Assembly (NCBI GenBank): GCA_965153455.1 | Contig: OZ234494.1 | Location: 22,878,001 to 22,942,000, forward strand | Length of the DNA stretch: 64,000 bases | DNA from: Sphagnum compactum | Taxonomy: Eukaryota > Bryophyta > Sphagnopsida > Sphagnales | Reading direction: 5' to 3' | Shown here: piece by piece, positions 16,054-25,880 of the stretch | Layout of the letters: each line of letters starts with the position of its first letter | How positions within the stretch are numbered: position 1 is the stretch's first letter | Made by a program: the position numbers and the translations under genes | The notes under the pieces: generated by a model | Database searches by the model: none | Seen by the model: only the letters and a program-made list of their open reading frames with translations | What the model was told of the DNA's origin: nothing

Positions 16054-16646
16054 TTTCCTCTCCACGTTTTCCTCACCAAAGAATGCAAGAAAAGAATCCA
16101 CATTTCTGTTCTCCAAAGTCGACCACGTTCTTCAATTTGTCTTCATGCAGCCTTGGCAATCTTTCTACCCGTAAAAAAAGCCAAAAAAGAACTCGTAATG
16201 TATGTTCCTGCATTCCCGATTCAAGACTGCATGCAAACAAAGAAGAACTGCATTTTTCGGTCGGATTCCTCACCCTCTTTTTCCTCTTCTTCTTGCGCAA
16301 GAATTCGTGACAAAAGAAACCCGAGGCCAAGTCCAAACAGCTGTCGAGGAGGAAAAAAGCCTTCTAACGTCCGTTGAGAAAACATACGCGGCCACAAGAA
16401 CAAATGCTCCCTAGAAACTTCCTCCGCCTTCCTATACAACAATTGCACCATACAGATCTCGGTTCTCATCATCCAGTGTCCGATCTACAAACGACGTAGG
16501 ACAAATACAGTCTTTATGTGCGCAAAAGACAGCAAAAAAACACATAAGAATGCAACCAAAAACCTCTTGCAAAAACCTTGAAATCAGATCGGAAGAGCAG
16601 TCTTGCAAGGTACCCGAGAAAAAAACGTTGCCAAAACTCTGTACGT

Positions 16647-17040
16647 TCTTGCTGTCGATCTGCGACCACAGACTACAGCACATTCAATCGCACTCTTCAA
16701 AACTCCATTGTCCCCGCCAAGAACTCCAAACGCGTTGCCACAAATCTATCTCCTTGTCTCTGTTCTTCTCCCCTCCTCTCTCTCTCTCTCTCTCTCGTCT
16801 GTGTTATTGCTGTCGATCTGCGACCTCAGCGCATTCAATGGCACTCTTCAAACTCCATTATAACCGCAACGGACTCCAAACACGTTGCCACAGCTCTCTC
16901 TCTCTTTCTGTGTCTATGTCTGCGTCTCGCTCTCTCTTCTTGTCTCTGTTCTTGCTCTTGATCGATCTACGACCACAGCGCATTGAATCGCACTCTCTTA
17001 AGACGCCAATGTGCCGCGCAACGAACTCCAAATCGCACCG
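16647..17040. repeat. Three imperfect tandem copies, about 150-bp unit, 5' of GAUT
   Basis: Copies begin near 16647, 16809 and 16952. Each carries a word of the type gctgtcgatctgcgacc, then gcattcaat, gcactctt, a run like actccaaacrcgttgcca, and a CT-rich stretch. The units contain (CT)n microsatellites whose lengths differ between copies. The array lies about 1.1-1.5 kb upstream of the GAUT start codon and could hold its promoter or a 5'-UTR. Confidence 0.85.
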
Positions 17041-17148
17041 CGAAAACACATACAGAAAGCGTCCTGAAAAACACTTCCAAACAAGGAAACTCTTCTGCGA
17101 GACAGAAAATCACAGCATCAATAGCACGGAAACGCAAAAACACACACG

Positions 17149-17152
<4 letters not shown>

Positions 17153-17183
<31 letters not shown>
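17153..17183. repeat. (GA)n microsatellite
   Basis: About 15 uninterrupted GA dinucleotides next to the tandem-repeat block upstream of GAUT. GAGA tracts are common near plant promoters, but none is demonstrably functional here. Confidence 0.9.
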
Positions 17184-17186
<3 letters not shown>

Positions 17187-17224
17187 CAGAAAGAAGAAGA
17201 AGAGGGGAGCGATAAGGCGGGGGG

Positions 17225-17622
17225 GACAATTCCGCAACAGAATGGATTTGCTCTCGTGGATCCCGAACGTAACAGTGATCTGGAATGCTTGTTGGGCCAA
17301 TTCTGCAACAGAATGGCTTTCCTCTTGGGAATCCTGAACATGACAGTCGTCTGGAATGTATTCCACACTCTACAATCGTTATTCTACTGCTTCAAATTCT
17401 GCGCCATAATTTGTATCTGTCCCCCCCCCTCCCTCCCCCTCCCAATCTCCCCTCAACCCCACTTCCGCGAGGCCCACATGTATCTTCTCATTGTTGGGTC
17501 AATTCCGCAACAGAATGGCTTTCCTCTCTTGGATCCTGAACATTACAGTCATTAGGAATGTATTTCACACTCTATAATCGTTTTCCGCTGCTTCAAATTC
17601 TGCGCCGTAATTTGTCACCTTT
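17225..17622. repeat. Three-copy repeat, unit marked by gcaacagaatgg
   Basis: The core caattcygcaacagaatgg followed by ttt, a hexamer, and tggaatg-like words occurs at 17227, 17298 and 17500. Copies 2 and 3 are the longest (period 202 bp) and share downstream blocks including cacactctayaatcg and cttcaaattctgcgcc. Copy 1 is truncated. It directly abuts the 16.6-17.04 kb array, so two unrelated tandem families lie side by side. Confidence 0.85.
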
Positions 17623-17867
17623 CTATTTATTCGTCCCCACCTCCCCCCCACTTCCCCCGGTCCACGTGTCTCCGCAAACCTTCCCTCCAACCCCACTTGC
17701 CCCCGGCCCACATAACTCCAGTCCCACTTCGGCCCAACCCCACTTCAACCCTGACCAATTACTGCATTTGGAATTGCCACTTAATAAGAAGAAAATGCCT
17801 TCTTCCTCTAGCCAAAAGAAGTAGGTACCTATTGTACCCCCTACCTATGGTTTCTAGGGGCAAGTGT

Positions 17868-17912
17868 TACCTACCTACCTACCTACCTACCTGTTTGGGG
17901 GAAGTAGGTAGG
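17868..17912. repeat. CTAC/GTAG palindromic microsatellite
   Basis: A run of about six CTAC(C) units is followed after a short spacer (tgtttggggga) by gtaggtaggta, its reverse complement, so the block can fold into a hairpin. Related CTACC/GGTAG clusters recur at 19020-19090, 23395-23420, 32520-32575 and 55684-55720. Confidence 0.8.
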
Positions 17913-19380
17913 TATGAAATTGATTGTTTCTTTTTTGATTCTCATGAAGTACAATTATGCATCAACTTAATAAATTCCAATTTTTAACAATAAAAAATGG
18001 AAAATGTATTATGATATGAATAATAAAAGATTAAGAACAATGTTAGTTCTTATTCTTCATTAGCATGCATAATTAATTTTACAATAATTTTTTTTGTCTC
18101 TAAAATTAATCAATATATTTCTTAAAAATAGCAAGGGTTCTATTTGAACTCTCAAGTTAAGCTTCACTCCAATTGGAATAATATTGGGATGGGTGAACTT
18201 ACTTTACAAACAAGAGGTTTATATATATTTTTGGCCAATGACATAAGGGCCCCATTAGTATAATATGAGAACACATAATTCCAAAATAAATGTGTATGTA
18301 TGGAAACTTTACTTTTGTCTTCTCTCTTTGTAATCTAATAATCCTAATTTTTTAAAGATTGAAATATTATCTCAATTTTTTTTATTTTTTTTCCTTCTTC
18401 TTCTTTGAAATAAATCCAAAGAAGAAAGGAAAATCAAATCAAATCAAATTTGACATTGAAATGTTGAACCCCCCCCCCTTCCCCCCTACATTTCTATGGA
18501 AGCAATGGTTGGAGGGGGAGTTGGTTTAGCCATTAAAAGGAAAATACAATATTATTGTTATACTATTTTTTTCTTAAATTTTTGAGAAAATTGTGAAATA
18601 TTTATTTCTAAAATGTCACAAATAATAATTTCATATATGGTGAAAAAAGAATTTCTATGGGTGGTTTCATAAAATTGTAAATTAATATCTACTATTACTA
18701 AGCCATTTCAAGAAAAGTTATAAATTGCATTGCCTATTATTGACCAAAGAATTTCACTAGACTACCATGGAGGGCGAGGATGGGTCTAGTGGGGTAGGAT
18801 TATAGCCAAAAAAAAGAAAAAAGAAATCTTCTTTTTCTTTGGTTAAATTACGCCTTAATTTCGATATTAAAAAAATACAAAAAAACTGATTAGGGGTCCT
18901 ATTTAGGTGACTATATATTTTTTAATTTAAAAAAAAAACGCGGGCCCGGGTGACTGACACTCACATGGGATCGGCGCTCAAGACCGCCGCCTGAGTTGGT
19001 ATTCCCGCGCTAGTTCTTATAGGTAAGCTACCCTTGGACCTAGGTTGACTCCTACTTACTAGGTACCTAGATATCTACCTACCTACTATAATTACACTTC
19101 ATTTCAGGCCTTTTTAAAATCCAAATAAAAAGAAAATAATGGGGGTAACAAAAGGAGGCATGGGATTCATAATTTTAATTTAAATAAATAAATGAATGAA
19201 TGAATGAATGTTTTTGGGGTGGGGTGAGGTGGGGTTTTTGTGCGTAACTAACAATTAATTCAAGGACCCGGAGACTTTTTTTTAATTTCAAAGTACCTTT
19301 GATGGGGGCCCGAATGGCGAACTCATATGTTGTCGATTTGCTAATTCGCGGTTCGTTTCCTTGGTACAATCGAACTACCT

Positions 19381-19737
19381 ACCGAGATCTAGTGTATTAT
19401 ATATATCGTCCAAGTGTGCAAAATGCCGAGCCCGAGGGCCGGGCAAGGGGGACACCAACATGCCATGAATTTGTCCGATCTAACTACTACTACTACTACC
19501 GAGATCTAGTGTATTATGTGTCCTTTGAGTGTGCAAAATGCGGAGCCTAGGGCCGGGCAAGGTGGGCCGGGGGGGGGCGCGGGGGGGGGGGGGGAGACAC
19601 CAACATGCCATGAATTTGTATGATCCAACAACTACCGAGATCTAGTGAATTATGTATCCTCCAAGTGTGCAAATGCCGAGCATAATAGGGCCGGTCCGAG
19701 GGGGGTACACCTACATGCCATGAATTTTGCAATTATG
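19381..19737. repeat. Three-copy tandem repeat with accgagatctagtg core
   Basis: Copies start at 19381, 19498 and 19634 (spacings 117 and 136 bp). Shared blocks are accgagatctagtg, gtgtgcaaa with atgc and gag, gggccgg, and acaccwacatgccatgaatt. The middle copy contains a long interrupted G run (about 19569-19595). The unit is more GC- and CpG-rich than its flanks, suggesting a relatively recent arrival or expansion. Confidence 0.85.
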
Positions 19738-21289
19738 TATGTAGATAGGCACAACCCAGAAGTGACAAAATAGATAGTTTAATTTTTATTATTTTTATAG
19801 TAATAATAATAATAAAATTCAAATAAACATTTTTCACATTTTTTTTTGAATTTCCTTTTTTTTAAAAATTAGGAAATGATGAGGGGTTTCTCAAATGTTT
19901 TGTTGGTGCATATAACTAGAATTTGTTTCCAAAAAATGAAACAAAAAAATCTAGAAAAGTTCGGTTGCTTGAATTATAAAAACAAGACACATAAGATATA
20001 TGCAATGTTTGATTTATTAAGAAAATTTTTATTTGACTTTATGTTTATTTCTAAAAGAGAGATCCATAAAAAATTGAAAAAAATGCATAAGTTATGAAAT
20101 TTTATGGTGAGAAAAAAATATTAATGGTTTTTTTAATTATGTAAATGCATGAATCATAAACAATAATTTTTTTAATGTTGGGTAAGTATAAAAAATGAAA
20201 TGAGAGTTGGTTAGGAACTCAAGTTGGTTATCATCAGGTGTAAGTGCATTGAATATCACTTACAATAATATCTAAGGAGATTTATTTTATTAGGGTAAAA
20301 ATCAATTATTGAAACCTTTTTATTTAAATCTTTAAAAATTCTTAATAAGACATTTAAATTAGAACAAGGTATGGTTCTTAATTAGGTATCCTTGATTTTC
20401 GATAAAAAAAATTATAGAGTTTTAGGTTACAAATGGGGCTTTCACAATTGTTGAAAGTTGAAGTTTCTTTTTTTTCATTTTTCAAAAACAACATGAAAAG
20501 TTTCAGCCTCATTTTTGTTAGTCAATTTGTTTTATGCATTAGAGGCTAAAGCTTTGTGAGTTTGTAAAATGGTTGAATTTCGATGGCCCACAAAACATGA
20601 GTACATGTAGACTAACATACATTTTAAAAAGCATGCGTAATTGATTTTGTTAAAAATTATTCAAAATGGGTCTTTAGGAGGCTACACTTTTTCTTTTCTA
20701 ATTACCAAGTTCATCAAGGCATAAGGTTGGTTATTTAGTAATGAAACATGCAAGTTTTGCAAAGTTTTTGACCATTTGGGATAGTTTTATATGCTTTTCA
20801 AACTCATGTTCATTTGCTACAAATGATCATTTTAGTGTTAGGGTCTTGTGTGTGTGTGGTGGTTTGATTAGTGAATGTATGATTGTTTGTTCATGGGATG
20901 GGCTAAAATTATAACTTATGGTTGTTATTTTGGGGGAAATTGGAAAAAGTTGTTGGCACCAAGTTTTTCTTATGCATAATCTTTTCAAAATTGATGTTTA
21001 GTAGCCTCTTCCTCACACCTAGTTAATAGTGTTTTCTAAAGTTGGGGATGAACTTTATAGATCTTTGAAATACTATTTATTTGCATAAGTAAGTCACCCA
21101 TCCCAATATGATTATCAACCCTAAACCTGAAAATCAATGTTACAAAAATGATGTTGAACTTACCCTTAAACATTGCATTTGTCTTTGGCAAATCCCACAA
21201 GTTGTTGATTGTTTTTTTTCCCAAAAAATGCAAGAAATGGATTCTTTCTTTGGGGTCTTTGATTTCCAAAATTGAAAAAAATCTCTAGA

Positions 21290-21425
21290 TTTCACATTAG
21301 GTTCCAATAGGTAGCCAAGAATATAAAAAGATTCTTAAATTTTTTACGTTCATATTTTGTTCATAGCCAAATTTGGCTAAATTTTCTTTTGGATGATCAC
21401 CATTGGGTCCACATCACAAAATTGA
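21290..21425. repeat. Single arm of the dispersed tagccaaa repeat family
   Basis: Shares ggtagccaaraatata, agccaaatttggctaaat, ggatgatc and catcacaaaattg with the palindromic element at 55778-56329 and with 40375-40470. Only one arm is present, so this looks like a deleted or solo copy. Confidence 0.75.
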
Positions 21426-21892
21426 AAAAAATAAATTAAATTTAAAAAAAAATAAAAATCTCCAATGATGTTCAACTTAGAAAGGAAAAAGAAATGGTTT
21501 GGATACACGCACTCATGCATGCATTCTAAGCTGGAAAATGCATACTGAGCTGGAAAACAAATAATGGCTACATAATTTGTTCAGCTTTGGAAGAGCGAGC
21601 TATTTCTGTACTGTGGAATGGTTAACATCTGCCCATTATGTTGGTTGGGTAAGGGCAAGGGCAAGGACAAGAAGACCATTCCATCATGACATTATGGTCT
21701 AGTGCAACAGATTCCAACCAAACTTTTTGAAAAAGAATCCTGTTTCAATAGAGATTTTGGGTCACTATTATGAGTGTCTGATCATCATCACCCCCCGGGA
21801 AGATTATGCCATATAATGTGATCAAGAAAAATGACATAATCTGCCACCCCAGACCTTAATGTATCATATCATTTTATTTTTACCTCTGTGAA

Positions 21893-22713
21893 ACAAGGGG
21901 TGTGTCAGTCTGACTGTGGCCTTGCCATTTACATTAAAAGATATCTATCTTAAGGCAAAAGAAGAAGAAGAATTATGAAAACTCAAATATTTCACCATGC
22001 AAAAATATATTAATCTTCAAAACAATCCTCTTAAAAAAAGAAACCAAAATCCTTCAATATATTATTCTTGAGCGCCCCGATCTTAGATGTAGGTAGACTA
22101 ACCATCGCTGGTGTCAGCTGCGAAGCCAACGTTTAGCCGGCGCACTCGCAGGCAATCAGCTGCTCCCCAACGCCTCGCTGGAGCGCGACAGAAAGGCGCT
22201 GATTGATCAATATATTATTATAACTCTATTATAACTAATCTCGAGTTTCAACACAAGCCAAAATATATATCATCTTTCAAAAACCCTCATATAAAAATAG
22301 ACCTATTATTATTATTATTACCTAGTAGGGGCCAAAATCCCTTAAGCTACTACTATACTCTATAATGAATCTTAACACAACAAAAGGGGTGTGTAGTGTC
22401 ACACTATGGCCTTACCATTTGCATAAAAAAGTATTTTGAGGCAAAAGAAGAAGAATTATGGAAACTCAAATATTTCACCATGCAAAAATATAATAATCTT
22501 CAAAACAATCCTCTTAAAAAAAGAAACCAAAATCCTTCAATATATTATTATAACTCTATTATAACTAATCTCGAGTTTCAACACAAGCCAAAATATATAT
22601 CATCTTTCGAAAACCCTCATATAAAAATAGACCTATTATTATTATTATTACCTAGTAGGGGCCTATAAAAATCCCTTAAGCTACTACTATACTCTTTAAT
22701 GAATCTAAACACA
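21893..22713. repeat. Large tandem duplication (about 335-bp unit), first copy interrupted by an insertion
   Basis: Unit 1 (about 21893-22378) and unit 2 (about 22379-22713) align along their length: ggggtgtg, ctatggcctt-like, ggcaaaagaagaag, caatcctcttaaaaaaagaa, ctcgagtttcaacacaagcc, acctattattattatt and gcttaagctactactatac-like blocks occur in the same order. Unit 1 is longer by about 153 bp, because a 140-bp element plus a 13-bp target-site duplication lies inside it; unit 2 retains the empty site. Confidence 0.93.
22054..22219 (+). mobile_element. CpG-rich structured SINE-like element, copy 1, with target-site duplication
   Basis: Element 22067-22206 (140 bp) is flanked by the 13-bp direct repeat tcaatatattatt (22054-22066 and 22207-22219). 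The paralogous site in the adjacent tandem unit reads ccttcaatatattattataac without the insert, which proves a precise insertion. The element begins cttgagcgccccgatc and ends ggcgctgattga, with no poly(A) tail. It is rich in CpG amid AT-rich DNA and contains complementary segments (caatcagc with gctgattg; ccagcgaggcgttgg). Variable-length 13-15-bp duplications fit LINE-dependent retroposition, as for SINEs. No clear tRNA A/B box is visible, so its parent RNA is unknown to me. Confidence 0.85.
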
Positions 22714-22714
22714 A

Positions 22715-23860
22715 TAATATCCTTAAGGGCCTTGGTAGTAGGCAAGGCCAATAAATGCAAGGATAGCAAAAATTATGCCCCAAATTACTTGGTAGGTTGT
22801 TGTTGCCAGAATCCCACTTTCTGTCCAAATTGATTTGTCAACAATTATTATTATTATTATTATTTTATTTTTTATTTTTTAAGGTGGTGAATCCTTGCCA
22901 TTTTGTGAAAAGTATTTTTTTAAAGGAATATTCTGTCCAAAAATCCCCTTAAAAAAAAAAAAACCAACCCTCGATAACGAAAATTTTATTTTAAAAATTG
23001 CCAAAAATCAACCCCAATTGCCTACATTATCAAAGGGCTTGCGTGGTGGTGGTGGTCCAGGATTTTTCTTGTATTTGATTTTGTCAATAACCCCTGGTTT
23101 CGGGTTTGTAAAAAATATTAAAAATCAAAGAAGCTTTTTTTTTTTTTTTTTTTTAAGTGAAAAAGAAAAAAAAAGGTTTCTGGGCGGTTCTCTCATTGCT
23201 TTTCTAATTTTGTGGGAATGGCAGTTATATACCCGTATCTAAAGTTCTCTAATTTTCTGAGAACTGTGGTTATGAACTTAAAAGACCCGCCCCACATGAA
23301 CCATGAATGGGACTACAAAAAAATCCAACCCTTGGATTCGAAGGACATATAGGTAGTGTGTTTCACCTCATGAGCAATGTGTAGAGTTAACATACATCTA
23401 CGTACCTAGTAGGCACCGAGTACCTAGTTTACCGATACCTAACATAGTAACCACTTACATTCCCTACTAACCCACTTGGCACTTAAGGTAGAATTTGCCT
23501 TGGTTGGGTGAGGGTGGAATTAGGAAGGTTTTAGAGGGATGAGTTACCAAGGTGGAACCAACCTTGTTAACTCAAGTGTTGGTAACTCATCCACAAGTGA
23601 GTCATAATAGGTTTCCAATGGATGGTGCCTTGCCTTGGGTGTGTGCCGGGTCACACAATCCAAATCCAATCTTAAACACAAGTACTCAACTTGAAATGGG
23701 TTGCACGGTTTCCATATTGTTGGGAATGGAGAAATGTTGCACTTGGATGAAATTAGTCCTGAAGGTGGGCAAAAGTAAAACCCATTCTCCCAAACATAAA
23801 AACCTCTAGAAATTTTTCATTGTCATTTTAGGAAAGATTGTATGACACAAACCCTAGGGC
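22715..23860. other. AT-rich intergenic region
   Basis: No gene recognised. Contains ATT microsatellites (22845-22862), a poly-T run (about 23135-23155) and CTACC/GGTAC words near 23395-23440. Open frames here are short and have no family resemblance. Confidence 0.5.
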
Positions 23861-24033
23861 AAAGAGGCAATTATACCAGATCAATCAGCGCCTTTTCGTC
23901 ACGCTCCAACGAGGCGTTGGGGAGCAGCTGATTGCCTGCGAGTGCACCGGCTGAATGCTGGCTTCGCAGCTGACACCAGCGACGATTAGTCAACCTACAT
24001 CTAAGATCGGGGCGCAAGAAAGAGGCAATTATA
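23861..24033 (-). mobile_element. CpG-rich structured SINE-like element, copy 2 (inverted), with target-site duplication
   Basis: Element 23876-24018 (143 bp) is the reverse complement of the 22067-22206 element at about 88% identity by eye. It is flanked by its own, different direct repeat, aaagaggcaattata (15 bp; 23861-23875 and 24019-24033). It extends three bases further at the gctgattgatctgg end and lacks two bases near the gcgccccgatc end. Two copies with distinct target sites show that this is a mobile family and not one duplicated block. Confidence 0.88.
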
Positions 24034-24039
24034 GCATGT

Positions 24040-25300
24040 AAGATACCAACCCAAGGGAATTTCCAACATAAAATGAATTCAATCACCTTTCCAACGGTGC
24101 CATAACACTCTTTAGGTTTCACTCTCCTATCAAGGGAATTCCTTGGTTCTTACCAGTGTTGATTGATTTTGGCATTAAGAATATTATTATATCATATTTG
24201 TGATGGATGTTCAATAGAAAACAATTTTCAAAAGGTTTGGTTGAAAGAAAGAAAGAAAGAAAGAAAGAAACATTTTAGTGTTATTTGTCTAAATCTTGGA
24301 GCATTGAACTTGCAACCTCTGGGACATATAGGTTGAATCCCCAAGATTGATTTTCCCTCCCAAATGGTGCCATGTAGGTTTAGCCTCAATTCGCACTTTT
24401 TGGTCTTGGACTCTCATCTAAAGGTGGTGGGTTTGATTTATGACTCAAAATGTGCCGGTTTATCTATCTGAGGAAATTGGTTTTTCTGCACCAAATTCGT
24501 GCAGCTTGCCGTGGCTGGTAAAGGGCGCAACACACACAGGTGTGCACCTCCAGAAAAAAGGAGTGTAATAAATTTGGACCTAACCTAACAGCACAGTATT
24601 TCTGATTGGTCGATCATAATGATGGGTCCAGATGATTTGCTATTAGTAGTCCCCACATATATGTGGTTCCTGCTGTTACAGTTTTATTGGCGGGGTTGCC
24701 AAAAATAAAGCAGCTAAACTTAGACATTTAATTTTATCATCATGCAAAGTGACATACTGAGCACCGGCTGAGCTGTCAAAAATATGTAATTAATCAATGT
24801 TATGAACTTTAAAAGTGCGTACTCTTTCTGGCGAGTCGCAGTTCGACTCAGAGTTCCTGCATTGGATCAATGCTTGATTGGTAGAGTTGTAGTGTCGCAG
24901 CATCACTACTGCACATAGGACGGTTTAGGGTTTAAGGTTCACCAGTCTTTCTATCGTCCCACGACGTTGAAGCTGCTCGCTGCGCTGCATGCATTCATGC
25001 ATGATCAATCGAGCAAAACCCAATTTAGAATCGCTGCAGCTGCGGCTGCTGCAGTACTGTAGAACCCCAGACGTGGGATCGATTGCCTCCAGATTCTGTG
25101 CCAGATCTTCTATAAAAAAACACAAATAACCGGAGAAGCAGCAGCAGTAGCAGCTTGCTTGGAGTTCCACACTCCATTTTCGGTTTGCAGGCATGTGCTA
25201 AGCCCAGTTTTCGTGGAGCATTGGATGGGATTTGAGATCACCAATCGACCTCCGTCTTCTACAGTGATTCTTCGTCTTCTGCTTCTTCTCTTTCCGCAGT
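24040..25300. other. Intergenic region upstream of the P450
   Basis: No gene recognised. A GAAA microsatellite lies at about 24245-24269. A block at 24300-24600 has weak B-box-like words (ggttgaatcccc) but no matching A box. The last few hundred bases may belong to the P450 promoter or 5' UTR. Confidence 0.45.
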
Positions 25301-25308
25301 TACTCCCT

Positions 25309-25584
25309 ATGGCTACTGCTTTCGCAAGCTTCACATCTGTTGCCTCACATTCTTCTTCTTGTCTCATTACAACAACAAGAAGGGTTCCAGTCCCATTTAG
25401 TTTTCGAAAGAAAAAAATATACCGAGTTTGGGATCCGCAGGTGCAGTAAACTATTGTCAAACTTCGTTGTTGTTGTTGTTGTTGTTGTTTTTTTTTTTTT
25501 TTTTGGGTTCTTTTTCAGAAAATTGCTACAGTTGCAGAAATACAGCGATGGTTGCTTAAGGTTTCTGTTGTTTTTGACATGTAG
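25309..25584 (+). CDS. Candidate small spliced ORF upstream of the P450 (65 aa)
   Basis: Exon 25309-25440 (44 codons) ends at CCGCAG|GTGCAG. After a 78-bp intron with a long T tract, the acceptor TTTTTCAG|AAAATT (25518/25519) opens a further 21 codons before TAG at 25582-25584. The first exon starts MATAFASFTSVASHSSS and is rich in Ser, Thr and Arg, like a plastid transit peptide; the tail is QKIATVAEIQRWLLKV. I recognise no family. It may be an upstream ORF in the P450 leader, a remnant 5' gene piece, or chance. Confidence 0.3.
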
Positions 25585-25880
25585 GATTTCTCCAGACGTG
25601 ATGAAGCAGGGTCCAACAATGTGAGAAACTCGCTGCTGCAGATACACAGTGCACACACACATATTGCACATACATACAGACCATCATGGATGGTGGAGGA
25701 GGAGGAGGAGGAGATGGGTGGTTAGGGTTTCTGTTGTTCTTGACATGTAGGATTTCTCCAGACATGATGAAGGAGGGTCCAACAATGTGAGAAACTCTCT
25801 GCTGCAGCTACACATTGCACACACACACAGATTTCACATACATACAGACCATCATGGATGGTGGAGGAGGAGGTGGGGGA
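25561..25880. repeat. 166-bp tandem duplication covering the P450 start region
   Basis: Copy 1 starts at 25561 and copy 2 at 25727. Both run through gtttctgttgtt, gacatgtaggatttctccag, ggtccaacaatgtgagaaac, a CA-rich stretch, and catacagaccatcatggatg followed by (GGA)n. The duplication includes the ATGGATGGTGGAGG start context, so an identical false start lies at 25686. Confidence 0.9.
25686..25790 (+). other. Upstream ORF created by duplication of the start codon
   Basis: The upstream copy of the P450 start (ATG 25686) opens a 34-codon frame, MDGG then Gly, ending TGA at 25788-25790, 63 bp before the true start at 25854. If transcribed in the leader it would be read before the P450 frame and could lower translation of the enzyme. 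Confidence 0.5.

Larger units (their letters stand above)
17640..21280. other. AT-rich intergenic region with short repeats
   Basis: No gene recognised. It holds pyrimidine-rich low-complexity sequence (17640-17760), the CTACC palindrome (about 17868-17912), a GC-rich island with gcgggcccggg and gatcggcgctcaagaccgc (18940-19015) inside otherwise AT-rich DNA, an AAAT/GAAT microsatellite (19180-19210) and a three-copy repeat at 19.38 kb. Confidence 0.5.

Noticed and set aside
18940-19015. GC-rich island considered as a 5S rRNA or other RNA gene
   Set aside because: It does not match the 5S internal control regions or any small nuclear RNA I know, and has no terminator.
22067-22206. CpG-rich element considered as an snRNA, H/ACA snoRNA or 7SL gene
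   Set aside because: No ACA box three bases from an end, no hinge box, and no match to remembered U1-U6, U12 or 7SL sequences. The target-site duplications show mobility.
21893-22713. Tandem 335-bp units considered as a pair of LTRs
   Set aside because: They are directly adjacent with no internal region, primer-binding site or TG...CA ends.
24300-24600. Possible second tRNA-derived SINE (ggttgaatcccc)
   Set aside because: The B-box-like word lacks a conserved base and no A box lies at the right distance.
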